DNA from: Pedobacter nototheniae
GTDB taxonomy: Bacteria; Bacteroidota; Bacteroidia; Sphingobacteriales; Sphingobacteriaceae
Assembly: GCF_004335085.1 (NCBI RefSeq)
Contig: NZ_RQRS01000021.1
Location: 1-64,000 of the forward strand
Direction of reading: 5' to 3'
Length of the DNA stretch: 64,000 bases
The translations under genes and the position numbers were made by a program. Shown here one piece after another: positions 36,217 to 44,296 of the stretch; within the stretch, counting starts at the first letter, position 1; the number at the start of each line of letters is the position of its first letter. The notes beneath the pieces are model-generated. The model was not told the DNA's origin. It ran no database searches and saw nothing but the letters and a program-made list of their open reading frames with translations.

Positions 36217-36642
36217 ATGAAAACAGACCCAATTATAGTAGAACAGGTGGTTAATGTTAAGCCAAGTGAGGTTTGGAAAGCCTTAACTGATAAAAACGAA
36301 ATGAAAAGCTGGTACTTTGAATTGAATGATTTTAAACCTCAGGTGGGTTTTAAATTTGACTTTCTGGGTGGTGCTGAAGATAAGCAATACCTTCATTTAT
36401 GTAAGGTAACGGAGGTTGAAGAAGATAAAAAATTATCTCATACCTGGGTATATGATAATTATGAAGGAAATTCGGTTGTAACGTGGGAACTTTTTGAAAC
36501 TGCAGATGGTACACGTGTAAAGCTTACGCATGTTGGTACCGAAACTTTTCCTAAGGATGATCCTAATTTTGCCCGCAAAAGCTTTGAAGCCGGCTGGAAC
36601 CAGATTGTAAGAACAAGCTTAAAGGATTATTTAGAAAAATAA
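36217..36642 (+). CDS. SRPBCC/AHSA1-like protein
   Basis: The 141-residue protein has the START/Bet v1 fold pattern: VKPSEVWKALTDKNEMKSWYFEL, KLSHTWVYDNYEGNSVVTWEL, and a final helix with FEAGWNQIVRTSLKDYLEK. AHSA1-like proteins bind hydrophobic ligands or act as Hsp90 cochaperone homologues. The ligand is unknown. It lies 23 bp after fmt. Confidence 0.86.
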   Translation: MKTDPIIVEQVVNVKPSEVWKALTDKNEMKSWYFELNDFKPQVGFKFDFLGGAEDKQYLHLCKVTEVEEDKKLSHTWVYDNYEGNSVVTWELFETADGTRVKLTHVGTETFPKDDPNFARKSFEAGWNQIVRTSLKDYLEK

Positions 36643-36652
36643 TTCCCTAATT

Positions 36653-36687
36653 ATTTACTGTATCATAAAATTTGTGGTACAGTAAAT
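36653..36687. terminator. Bidirectional terminator
   Basis: A perfect 10-bp stem, ATTTACTGTA (36653-36662) with TACAGTAAAT (36678-36687), lies between convergent genes. It touches the stop codon of the alpha/beta hydrolase. Low GC content makes it weaker than the others. Confidence 0.6.
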
Positions 36688-38012
36688 TACTCTTCTAAAA
36701 AGCTTAATACTGTTTTATTAAAAAGCTCAGGATTTTCTGTAACTACAAAATGCGTTTGCTTTTTAAGTAAAATTAATTTCGCATTAGGAATGCTGTTTGC
36801 AATTAAACGGGTGTGGTTTTCGAGAATTAAATCTTTTTCTCCTGCCATTATTAAGGTTCTTGCTTTTATAGCATTTAAAGTTTCGGGATTAATATTTGGC
36901 TCTTTTAATAACATTTCAAGTAGGCGAAGAGTAACTAAATTACTAGCCTTATTTTCTTCCTTTATACGTTTAATATCGTGCTCAGTTGTACTAATTATCT
37001 TTTTTGATAAGGCGCTAGCTGATGGGTTAAGGTTTGCCCCCATTGTAATTAACGTTTTTACGTAATCTGGATATTTACTGGCTAAAATAAGACTGGTATT
37101 GCCACCATCACTCCATCCAACAATATTGACATTTTTTAAGTGCAGAGAATCTAAAACGGTTTTCAAATCATCAGCAAATAAGTCGTAAGAAAAATTTTCT
37201 GTAATTAAATCCTTGCTGTTCCCTTGTCCCCTGGTATCAATAGCAATAACCTTATATTTTTTTGATAATACGGGAATTTGCTGCCAAAAACTGTTTATTG
37301 ATCCGCCATTACCATGCAGCAATAAAAGCGGTTCGCCACTGCCATAAGTTTCATAATAAATACGTATGCCATTGCTAACCTTTATAAAATTACCCGCTTT
37401 TTTATTGTACCCATAAATAATTCTTTCATCAGGTTTAGCATTTTCAGAATGGATATGAAGACTGTTTTTATAATTCGGGTCTGCATCAAGATGTAAGTTT
37501 ACTTTAACATCCTTTTTGTTTTTAAGGGTTTCGGTATTGCTCAAGCCATCAACAGGGTTTTTATATGAAGACAATTCAAAATCACCATTTTCTATTGGAA
37601 CTTCTATCCAGTTGCCTTCATGGCTTTTAACCATCATCTTGATATTGTCGAAGTAGAAATCACCATTACCATAAATATGAAGATACAACCAAAAATTACT
37701 TGCCTGCGTCGCAATAATCCCTGTAATGATGGTTTTTTGCCAGCCTTTATTATTGGTTAAACCTGCCGCAATTTTGCGTGTATCTTCAATAAAATCCCAC
37801 TTGCTTTTACCAACCTGCAGTACCGAAAATCCTGCTTTACCCTGTTCATTATTTACAATTGTTTTTGCTTCGGCAGTAATTTGATATTCTAATCCAGCAT
37901 ATTTTTTAACAGGAATTATTTTTACCAAAGCCAAATCGTTTAGTGTAGCCTGTTGTTGTGCTTTGCCTAAAATGGTACAAAGAAGAAAAAATATAGAAAG
38001 AAAAATTCTCAT
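36687..38012 (-). CDS. Secreted alpha/beta hydrolase with N-terminal beta-sandwich-like domain
   Basis: The 441-residue protein has a signal peptide (cleaved near GKAQ). An N-terminal domain of about 170 residues carries FYFDNIKMMVKSHEGNWIEVPIENGDFE, a pattern common in carbohydrate-binding-module-like sandwiches. The hydrolase domain (about 205-441) has LLLHGNGG (oxyanion), the nucleophile elbow GWSDGG, the Asp in AGEKD and the His in KQTHFV. It should act in the periplasm or outside the cell on an unknown ester or amide. It is the last gene of a minus-strand run after the AraC gene, 77 bp away. Confidence 0.85.
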   Translation of the reverse strand: MRIFLSIFFLLCTILGKAQQQATLNDLALVKIIPVKKYAGLEYQITAEAKTIVNNEQGKAGFSVLQVGKSKWDFIEDTRKIAAGLTNNKGWQKTIITGIIATQASNFWLYLHIYGNGDFYFDNIKMMVKSHEGNWIEVPIENGDFELSSYKNPVDGLSNTETLKNKKDVKVNLHLDADPNYKNSLHIHSENAKPDERIIYGYNKKAGNFIKVSNGIRIYYETYGSGEPLLLLHGNGGSINSFWQQIPVLSKKYKVIAIDTRGQGNSKDLITENFSYDLFADDLKTVLDSLHLKNVNIVGWSDGGNTSLILASKYPDYVKTLITMGANLNPSASALSKKIISTTEHDIKRIKEENKASNLVTLRLLEMLLKEPNINPETLNAIKARTLIMAGEKDLILENHTRLIANSIPNAKLILLKKQTHFVVTENPELFNKTVLSFLEE

Positions 38013-38089
38013 GTAGTTTTACTTAAATAATTACTTACAAAGCAAAACTAGTATTAACACAAACGCTAAAATTGTAAAAATGTAAACAA

Positions 38090-38914
38090 CTACATAAAAA
38101 GCCAGTTTCCGGCTCCTTTTTGTAGCTTAACGTTTTCGAAAAACTTTTTAGGAGTTAATCCGGTAAGCAACTTAAACTCTTTAACCATATGAGATTGATC
38201 GTAAAAAAGAGATTCATAACTTAATGAAGTCAGGTTTTCTTCCCTTTTTAAAGAATCTATTCTATTGTTTAATGTTTCTCTAAATCGGTGAATTTTACGA
38301 AAGTCGGCAGGGCTTTTCCCTAAATACTTATTAAATAATTTGTTGATATTTTGTCTGCTAGTAGCATACTTAAGGGCAAGCGACGCAATACTTTTTTCCT
38401 GATCTGTTTGTAAATCGTCCAATAAGCTTTCTACCAACACATGTTTAAAGCCGTTAAGCTTTGAGAGCCAATATTTTTCAATTTTATTAATTTTTTGCTG
38501 AGTATTTTCTTCATTTAAAATGGAAATCATATTGGTTTTATAATCTTCATATGGATTAAAATGATTTAAAAGATCGTTGCTAAAAGGGATTATTTGCGGA
38601 AGAAAAGCATTTAACCCCAATGGCTTAAAATGAAAAGTAATTTCGGTTATTGCACCACAATGTATTGCTTTTATAGGCATTGTATAGTTACCTACCAGTA
38701 TAGAAGAAAACTCAATTTCTTTATTTTGCGCTATTACAACCTGATTATTTTTTAATTCTACCAGCGTATTTCTATAAACTGATAGATTAATAAAGTTATT
38801 AGGAAACGTGAGGTACTCTACATCGTCCTCTTCTTTTTCTTTTAGCAGAAAATAATAACCATCTAAAAAAGGTTTTAATAATTCGCTTCTGGTTTGATAA
38901 AACTGAACCTGCAC
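38090..38914 (-). CDS. AraC family transcriptional regulator
   Basis: The 274-residue protein has an N-terminal cupin-like sensor domain (FHFKPLGLNAFLP is typical of the AraC DUF6597 type). The C-terminal double HTH has ASLALKYATSRQNINKLFNKYLGKSPADFRKIHRFRETL and YDQSHMVKEFKLLTGLTPKKFF. The likely target is the alpha/beta hydrolase downstream or its own operon, by position only. It starts 4 bp after the aminotransferase stop. Confidence 0.88.
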   Translation of the reverse strand: MQVQFYQTRSELLKPFLDGYYFLLKEKEEDDVEYLTFPNNFINLSVYRNTLVELKNNQVVIAQNKEIEFSSILVGNYTMPIKAIHCGAITEITFHFKPLGLNAFLPQIIPFSNDLLNHFNPYEDYKTNMISILNEENTQQKINKIEKYWLSKLNGFKHVLVESLLDDLQTDQEKSIASLALKYATSRQNINKLFNKYLGKSPADFRKIHRFRETLNNRIDSLKREENLTSLSYESLFYDQSHMVKEFKLLTGLTPKKFFENVKLQKGAGNWLFM

Positions 38915-38918
38915 TGCA

Positions 38919-39758
38919 TTAAAAACTATTCAATTTTTCGACAAGAAACTTTGAAAATTCGTTAAAATAGCGTTTTCTACCGTAGCCCATAACCCACTGA
39001 ATACCTTGTGTAGCGTTTGTAATAAAAACCTCTTCGGCTTCTTTTAAAATCTCCGGATTAATTTGTGCCTCGATAAGTGGAATATTATTCATTTTTGCTA
39101 TTTGCATTACAGCAGTACGCATTACACCGCCAACGCAACCTTCGGTTAAGGCAGGGGTATAAATTTGCTTGTTGTAAACCACAAAAACATTTGCACTAAT
39201 GCTTTCGCACAAAAAGCCATGCTGATTTAAAATCATCGCTTCATCCAGGCGATTATTGGTTTTATAAATACCTGCCATAACATACAACAAGGCATTAGAT
39301 GTTTTAAAGTTTGATAATTTATTAACGGGTTTCGTCATTTCATCAAACACATCTATTATCAACCCTTTGGTATTAATATCGTATAAATTGCTTTTTAAGG
39401 GAATACCTTCTAAAACATAACCAGCTTTATTTACTTCTGGAGTATAAACGCCAGCGCCAGCGCGATAAACAGACATTCGAAAACGGACATTTCCATTCCA
39501 TTTATTCTTTTTAGAGAGATCACTTGTTTTTTGTCGTAAAAAGTAATCATCCATTAAAGCATGGCCATCCATTTTTAAGGCTTTCATTCCAGCAATAAGC
39601 CTATCAGCATGCAAATCAGCAAATTGAAGTTTATTATTAATCATGCGCATGCTCTCAAAAAGACCATCGCCAAATTTAAATCCTCTGTTGGATGCTGTAA
39701 TCACAGGAGTATCTACCGTGTGGTATTCATCATTAAATAAAAGGTACTCTTGGGGCAT
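38919..39758 (-). CDS. Class IV aminotransferase (PabC/IlvE-like)
   Basis: The 279-residue PLP enzyme has the fold-type IV pattern FGDGLFESMRMINNKL, FKTSNALLYVMAG (PLP Lys in NFKTSN), and the late NVFVVYNKQIYTPALTEGCVGGVMRTAVM. Either 4-amino-4-deoxychorismate lyase or a branched-chain or D-amino acid aminotransferase is possible. PabC is attractive because a pabB gene lies at 61476 and no other candidate lyase is seen. It sits 3 bp downstream of the rluD-like gene. Confidence 0.8.
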   Translation of the reverse strand: MPQEYLLFNDEYHTVDTPVITASNRGFKFGDGLFESMRMINNKLQFADLHADRLIAGMKALKMDGHALMDDYFLRQKTSDLSKKNKWNGNVRFRMSVYRAGAGVYTPEVNKAGYVLEGIPLKSNLYDINTKGLIIDVFDEMTKPVNKLSNFKTSNALLYVMAGIYKTNNRLDEAMILNQHGFLCESISANVFVVYNKQIYTPALTEGCVGGVMRTAVMQIAKMNNIPLIEAQINPEILKEAEEVFITNATQGIQWVMGYGRKRYFNEFSKFLVEKLNSF

Positions 39759-39761
39759 ATT

Positions 39762-40790
39762 TTATGATGTAGCGGTATAATTTTTCCATTTAGTTAAGGC
39801 TGCCTTAAAATCTTCGGGTAATTCAGATTCAAAAAACATATATTCTTTTGTTGTGGGATGAATAAAGCCCAATGATTGTGCATGCAGCGCCTGCCTTGGT
39901 AATAATTGGAAGCAGTTTTCTACAAATTGTTTGTACTTGTTAAACGTTGTTCCTTTTAAAATCTTATCTCCGCCATAAGTTGCATCATTAAATAAAGGAT
40001 GCCCAATATGTTGCATATGTGCCCTAATTTGATGTGTACGCCCAGTTTCAAGCTGGCAACTAATTAATGTTACATATCCTAAACGTTCTAAAACGGTATA
40101 GTGTGTTACAGACCATTTTCCTTTTTCTTCATCGTCATAAATATCCATTACCCGACGATCCTTTACGCTACGACCGATGTAACCAGTTACAGTTCCATCA
40201 TTTTCTACATCACCCCAAACCAGCGCAATATATTTCCTGGTAATGCTGTGATCAAAAAATTGCTTTGCCAAGTGTGTTATAGAACGTTCGTTTTTACTAA
40301 TCAACAACAATCCGGATGTATCTTTATCAATACGATGTACTAAACCCGGACGGCCATCATTGCCAGGTAACTGGGGCAATTGCTCAAAATGAAAAGCCAA
40401 AGCATTAACCAAAGTTCCGGTATAATTGTTAAATCCTGGGTGTACAACCATGCCCGCAGCTTTATTAACTACGAGTAAATCGCTGTCTTCGTAAATAATA
40501 TCAAGAGGTAAATCTTCAGGATAAACTTCGGTATCACGTGGCGGATGCGGTAAAACAATTGAGATTTCATCAAAGGGTTTTACCTTATAACTTGCCTTAA
40601 TTGGTTTTTCATTAACCAGCACATTACCGGCTTCAATGGCATTTTGAATACGATTACGAGACGCATTTTCTACCCGATGCATTAAAAATTTATCGATTCT
40701 TAGTAAGGATTGCCCTTTATCAACGATAACTCTTAAATGCTCATATAAATCCTGCTCTTCTGATTCCTGAAGCTCTACTTCGTTTTCCAT
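39762..40790 (-). CDS. rluD: Large ribosomal subunit pseudouridine synthase RluD-like
   Basis: The 342-residue protein has an S4 RNA-binding domain at the start (RIDKFLMHRVENASRNRIQNAIEAGNVLVNEK). The RluD-type catalytic core follows, with PGLVHRIDKDTSGLLLISKN (catalytic Asp in HRIDKDTSG) and ETGRTHQIRAHMQHIGHPLFND. It isomerises uridines in helix 69 of 23S rRNA if it is true RluD. RluC is an alternative. It heads a minus-strand transcription unit with the aminotransferase and AraC genes. Confidence 0.9.
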   Translation of the reverse strand: MENEVELQESEEQDLYEHLRVIVDKGQSLLRIDKFLMHRVENASRNRIQNAIEAGNVLVNEKPIKASYKVKPFDEISIVLPHPPRDTEVYPEDLPLDIIYEDSDLLVVNKAAGMVVHPGFNNYTGTLVNALAFHFEQLPQLPGNDGRPGLVHRIDKDTSGLLLISKNERSITHLAKQFFDHSITRKYIALVWGDVENDGTVTGYIGRSVKDRRVMDIYDDEEKGKWSVTHYTVLERLGYVTLISCQLETGRTHQIRAHMQHIGHPLFNDATYGGDKILKGTTFNKYKQFVENCFQLLPRQALHAQSLGFIHPTTKEYMFFESELPEDFKAALTKWKNYTATS

Positions 40791-40794
40791 GCTG

Positions 40795-40802
40795 CAAAAA
40801 TA
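40795..40802 (-). promoter_or_regulatory. -7 box TATTTTTG of the rluD unit
   Basis: On the minus strand TATTTTTG matches TAnnTTTG and ends 4 bp before the rluD ATG, predicting a leaderless message. The nearest TTTG -33 candidate lies 23 bp upstream, longer than ideal. Confidence 0.4.
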
Positions 40803-41137
40803 AACTTTTAAGACTAAGATTTTTTCAAATGATTTTAGAATTTGGAAACTATTTTAGTTGTACCATAATTTCAACAGTTAAGGGGAAAATTGAGCAATTA
40901 AATCAACGAATGATTTACTATACAGTAATATATTTAAATTATGATAAAATTGTTCAGCTTTAACTACAAAATAAGAATACTATACAGTCATTTTTAAATA
41001 TTTGAGATTACACAATATTAACTTTACTCAAAAATTGCTTCTGCACGTTAAATTTGTGTTAAGTTTAAAAAGGTACGATACGTTAGCAAAATTTGGCTTG
41101 CTATTTGCTCTAGCAGCATTACCTAATAATAATTACC
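40803..41137. other. Intergenic region with paired ACTATACAGT motifs
   Basis: This 335-bp AT-rich gap between divergent transcripts has no credible ORF. ACTATACAGT occurs at 40917-40926 and again at 40979-40988, 62 bp apart. The first lies in an inverted repeat TTACT-ATAC-AGTAA. These may be operator half-sites for one of the flanking units. No clear TTTG / TAnnTTTG promoter for the tiny ORF at 41138 was found. Confidence 0.45.
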
Positions 41138-41215
41138 ATGAAAAATTTTACACAGAACGTTAAAATTGTACTTAACTTTTTTCCTTACCTAGTAAGAAAA
41201 ATCTATTTTAAGTAA
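41138..41215 (+). CDS. Candidate 25-residue basic hydrophobic peptide
   Basis: An ATG opens a 25-codon frame ending in TAA, 24 bp before a strong terminator, so a short transcript ending here is likely. The peptide, MKNFTQNVKIVLNFFPYLVR plus KIYFK, alternates aromatic or aliphatic residues with Lys/Arg. It could insert in or lie along a membrane. It resembles the tiny ORF at 18885 in size, charge and its KIY near a Lys terminus. It could instead be a leader peptide controlling the gene at 41276, or a small RNA with a chance ORF. Confidence 0.42.
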   Translation: MKNFTQNVKIVLNFFPYLVRKIYFK

Positions 41216-41239
41216 TAACCTCTTAAAAAATTTTGAAAG

Positions 41240-41270
41240 ACACTTGCAATTTGCAGGTGTTTTTTATTTT
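41240..41270 (+). terminator. Strong terminator after the tiny ORF and before the ACC-deaminase-like gene
   Basis: ACACTTGCA (41240-41248) pairs with TGCAGGTGT (41252-41260, one G-T) around a 3-nt loop. TTTTTATTTT follows. The next gene starts only 6 bp later, so this hairpin either ends an independent small transcript or attenuates the downstream gene. Confidence 0.85.
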
Positions 41271-41275
41271 TACAC

Positions 41276-42148
41276 GTGTTCGAAAATATATACAGCCCCA
41301 TACATAAAATAGAATTTGCGCCTTTTAATAACTTCTTTGTTAAAAGAGACGACTTGATAGATCCTTACATTTCGGGCAACAAGTGGCGAAAACTAAAGTA
41401 CACCATTGAAAAACTCCAGTCTGAAAAAAAATCACATATTGTAACTTTCGGCGGCGCATACTCCAACCACTTGCTGGCAACAGCAGCAGCGGCAGCGAAA
41501 CTTAAATTAAAGGTTACAGCTTTTGTTCGTGGCGAAGCTGTTAAAAATGAAATGCTTATGCTTTGTTCTTTATTTGGCATGGAGCTTATTTTTACCGATC
41601 GCGAAAGTTATAAAAACAAAGCCCAATTGTTTAATAGCCACTTTGGTAACGATAATGAAGCTTATTTTATTGATGAAGGTGGCGCATCAAACGAGGCCAT
41701 TCTGGGTTGTGCTGAAATTATAGATGAACTACCAATTGCTTACGACCATATATTTTGCGCCGCTGGTACGGGCACTACCGCCGCCGGATTATTAAAAGGA
41801 ATACAGCAGAAAAAATTAAATACTAAGCTGCATGTTATCCCAGTTTTAAAAGGTGGGGATTTTATTAAGGATGAGATTGAAAAGTATACCCATTTATCAG
41901 AAAACCTAGTGCTGCATACCGATTACCATTTTGGTGGCTATGCTAAAACAACTCCCGAATTAATTTCCTTTATTAAATTATTTACTGCCCAAACGGGTTT
42001 ATTAATTGATCCGGTTTATACTGCAAAGATGTTTTATTCGATTATCGATTTAGAGCAGAAAAACGTAATTGATAAAAATGATAACATCTTAGCGATTCAT
42101 ACAGGTGGTTTATTAGGGATTTTGGGAATGAAGGAAAAGTTTATCTAA
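41276..42148 (+). CDS. ACC deaminase / D-cysteine desulfhydrase family PLP enzyme
   Basis: The 290-residue fold-type II enzyme has FVKRDDLIDPYISGNKWRKLKY with the PLP Lys in SGNKWRK. It also has TFGGAYSNHLLATAAAA and AAGTGTTAAGLLKG (phosphate loop). Real ACC deaminase and D-cysteine desulfhydrase cannot be told apart here. The start is GTG at 41276, only 6 bp past a terminator. A usual leader is therefore lacking and the promoter would have to lie inside the upstream transcript, unless the terminator is an attenuator. Confidence 0.85.
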   Translation: MFENIYSPIHKIEFAPFNNFFVKRDDLIDPYISGNKWRKLKYTIEKLQSEKKSHIVTFGGAYSNHLLATAAAAAKLKLKVTAFVRGEAVKNEMLMLCSLFGMELIFTDRESYKNKAQLFNSHFGNDNEAYFIDEGGASNEAILGCAEIIDELPIAYDHIFCAAGTGTTAAGLLKGIQQKKLNTKLHVIPVLKGGDFIKDEIEKYTHLSENLVLHTDYHFGGYAKTTPELISFIKLFTAQTGLLIDPVYTAKMFYSIIDLEQKNVIDKNDNILAIHTGGLLGILGMKEKFI

Positions 42149-42237
42149 ACTAAAATTTATCAAAACGGCATTAAAAAGTATCGAGACAAGAATTATAATT
42201 TTATACTATTTTTGATCTGTATTTCTAATTCATCACA

Positions 42238-43098
42238 ATGCATCGCGATTATAGTTCTATTAGTCCATCAGCCAAAGCATTATTGCTTACTAAAAGCTTA
42301 ACAACTATTCCTTTTATAGCAGATGCAGCAAGATTAATTTTAGGAAATGAGGTGGTAGATCAACTGGCTGCAGATAAACATGATGAAACCTTTTTAAAAC
42401 GTTTATTGCATTTCGAAAGTCGTTACTTATCGCTGGATAGTTTACTTTTTGCCTCGGGAAGCTTAAACGTTCTCGAAATTTCTTCAGGCTTCTCTTTCCG
42501 TGGATTAAACATGGCTTTAAACCATCCTAATATTTATTACCTGGATACAGATTTGGCTGAGGTGATAAATATTAAACAGGAACTAACGGAGTTGTTGATC
42601 CGGCAGGAACAACTACATTTAAAGGGAAAACTACAAACTAAAATACTAAATGCGCTTGATGAAAATGGCTTTGCTGAAGCCTTAAAACAAATGCCAGCAG
42701 GTAAATTAAGTATTATTAATGAGGGCCTGCTAATGTATTTAAATATGGATGAAAAAGCTAAGCTTTGCCAAATTATACATAAAGCACTAAAATTAAGAGG
42801 TGGTTATTGGATTACAGCAGATATTTATATTAAGAAAGATTTGGGGCAAAATACCAATCCTGACGCTTTTAACCAGTTTTTAAATGCACACCATGTTGAA
42901 GAAAATAAATTTGAGAGCTTTGAGCAAGCTGAAGCCTTTTTTAAAGATCAAGGTTTTAAATTAATTACCAAAGCAACTTCTGTATGGCATCAGCTATCAT
43001 CTGTAAAATATGTAAATGCCGAAATAATGAAGAGCTTAGTTAAACAGGCCAGCACCATTGGAAAAATTAGAGAAACCTGGGCACTTAAAGCCATTTAA
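42238..43098 (+). CDS. SAM-dependent methyltransferase, leucine carboxyl methyltransferase-like
   Basis: The 286-residue protein follows the LCM/TcmP pattern: ESRYLSLDSLL, NVLEISSGFSFRGLNMAL (motif I variant), YLDTDLAEVINIKQEL and IINEGLLMYLNMDEKAKLCQII. Members O-methylate carboxyl groups of proteins or polyketides; the substrate here is unknown. Nine bases separate it from the Crp/Fnr gene, so the two are likely one operon. Confidence 0.75.
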   Translation: MHRDYSSISPSAKALLLTKSLTTIPFIADAARLILGNEVVDQLAADKHDETFLKRLLHFESRYLSLDSLLFASGSLNVLEISSGFSFRGLNMALNHPNIYYLDTDLAEVINIKQELTELLIRQEQLHLKGKLQTKILNALDENGFAEALKQMPAGKLSIINEGLLMYLNMDEKAKLCQIIHKALKLRGGYWITADIYIKKDLGQNTNPDAFNQFLNAHHVEENKFESFEQAEAFFKDQGFKLITKATSVWHQLSSVKYVNAEIMKSLVKQASTIGKIRETWALKAI

Positions 43099-43106
43099 AT
43101 AAGCTT

Positions 43107-43688
43107 ATGACAGCACTTGAAAACCATTTAGCTAATTATTTTGGTGTAATTGATTCTGCAGATTTAAAGGCAATTGCCAATAAATTTAAGCTTACTGAAA
43201 TTAAAAAGGGCGAATATTTCCTTAAAGTAGATAAAACGGTTAATCAACTGGCTTTTACACAATCAGGATTATTAAGAGTTTTTGTTAATACTGGCGATAG
43301 AGAAATTACACAATGGATTACTCAGGAAAATTCTTTTTTAACCGATCTTTCGGGCTTTATATTAAATTCGCCATCTCGATGGAACATTCAGGCACTAACG
43401 GATGTTACGCTATATTTTATCAATAAAACAGATTACATCGATTTGGGCAAGCAAATACCTGCGTGGCAAACTTTCGAAACCCGCTTTATTACCAAGTGCT
43501 TCGCAATAATGGAAGATCGTATATTTAGTCACCTTTCAATGTCGGCGGAAGAAAGATACCACCATTTTTTTAATCACAATAAGGCATTATTTAATACCGT
43601 ACCCTTGCAGTACCTGGCTTCTATGCTGGGCATGACGCCTGAAACCTTCAGTAGAATAAGAAAAAAGCAGCATTTTATTTCTTCTTGA
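43107..43688 (+). CDS. Crp/Fnr family transcriptional regulator
   Basis: The 193-residue protein has a cyclic-nucleotide-binding-type beta-roll (LTEIKKGEYFLKVDKTVNQLAFTQSGLLRVF). A C-terminal winged HTH has YLASMLGMTPETFSRIRKK. The recognition helix carries E-x-x-S-R (ETFSR), the residues by which FNR reads TTGAT half-sites. There is only one Cys, so no Fe-S cluster of the FNR kind. A perfect TTGAT-N4-ATCAA palindrome overlaps its stop codon. The gene may regulate the methyltransferase operon or the SRPBCC gene downstream. Confidence 0.87.
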   Translation: MTALENHLANYFGVIDSADLKAIANKFKLTEIKKGEYFLKVDKTVNQLAFTQSGLLRVFVNTGDREITQWITQENSFLTDLSGFILNSPSRWNIQALTDVTLYFINKTDYIDLGKQIPAWQTFETRFITKCFAIMEDRIFSHLSMSAEERYHHFFNHNKALFNTVPLQYLASMLGMTPETFSRIRKKQHFISS

Positions 43689-43699
43689 TTTTTATCAAG
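43684..43699. promoter_or_regulatory. Perfect FNR-type palindrome
   Basis: CTTGATTTTTATCAAG contains TTGAT-N4-ATCAA (43685-43698), the FNR/DNR consensus. It overlaps the last codon and stop of the Crp/Fnr gene and lies about 114 bp before the SRPBCC start. It could be a binding site of the adjacent regulator, or a small AT-rich stem. Confidence 0.45.
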
Positions 43700-43714
43700 A
43701 GCAAGCCGCTTAAT

Positions 43715-43740
43715 CGTTTGCATCTTTGTATAAGCAAACG
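43715..43740. promoter_or_regulatory. 7-bp inverted repeat CGTTTGC / GCAAACG
   Basis: CGTTTGC (43715-43721) and GCAAACG (43734-43740) form a perfect 7-bp inverted repeat with a 12-bp spacer. It lies between the FNR-like box and the SRPBCC gene. It is either a weak terminator of the Crp/Fnr gene or an operator; no T run follows. Confidence 0.4.
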
Positions 43741-43811
43741 GAATTTTAAAATGAGAAGTTTTTTTCTCTGTGTGCTAAATAGTTATAATCTTATTTATTT
43801 ACAGTAGAGTT

Positions 43812-44246
43812 ATGCCAACGGAAATTAAAACCACCATTTTAATCAATGCAACACCTAATAAAGTATGGAATATTTTAACCGACTTTAATGAGTATCCTAA
43901 TTGGAATCCTTTTATAAAATCAATTAGCGGAGCGGTAAAGATAGGCCAGAAAATAAAAGTAGAAATTGCTCCGCCAGATGCTAAGAAAATGATTTTTAAA
44001 CCAGAAGTTCTAATTTTAGAAAACAATAAACACTTCAGTTGGATTGGACATCTATTGTTTCCAGGAATTTTTGATGGTCAGCACCACTTTGAACTTATTG
44101 ATAATGGTGATGGAACAACTACCTTTAATCAAAGTGAAAGATTTACAGGCATTTTGGTGCCACTATTTAAAAGCCAACTGAATAATAATACTGCCAGAGG
44201 TTTTAATTTAATGAATGAGAAACTTAAGGAAGTGGCAGAGCAATAA
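43812..44246 (+). CDS. SRPBCC (polyketide cyclase-like) protein
   Basis: The 144-residue protein has the START-like pattern ILINATPNKVWNILTDFNEYPNWNPFIKSISG and a long final helix RGFNLMNEKLKEVAEQ. This differs from the AHSA1-type protein at 36217. It probably binds a hydrophobic ligand. It is preceded by an FNR-type box and ends at a strong bidirectional terminator. Confidence 0.83.
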   Translation: MPTEIKTTILINATPNKVWNILTDFNEYPNWNPFIKSISGAVKIGQKIKVEIAPPDAKKMIFKPEVLILENNKHFSWIGHLLFPGIFDGQHHFELIDNGDGTTTFNQSERFTGILVPLFKSQLNNNTARGFNLMNEKLKEVAEQ

Positions 44247-44257
44247 ATCTTAAAAAG

Positions 44258-44289
44258 ATCGTCATTGCTTTTTAATTTGCAATGACGAT
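44258..44289. terminator. Bidirectional terminator between SRPBCC gene and msrA
   Basis: ATCGTCATTGC (44258-44268) pairs perfectly with GCAATGACGAT (44279-44289) around a 10-nt T-rich loop. The flanking genes converge. Confidence 0.88.
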
Positions 44290-44296
44290 AAATGAT

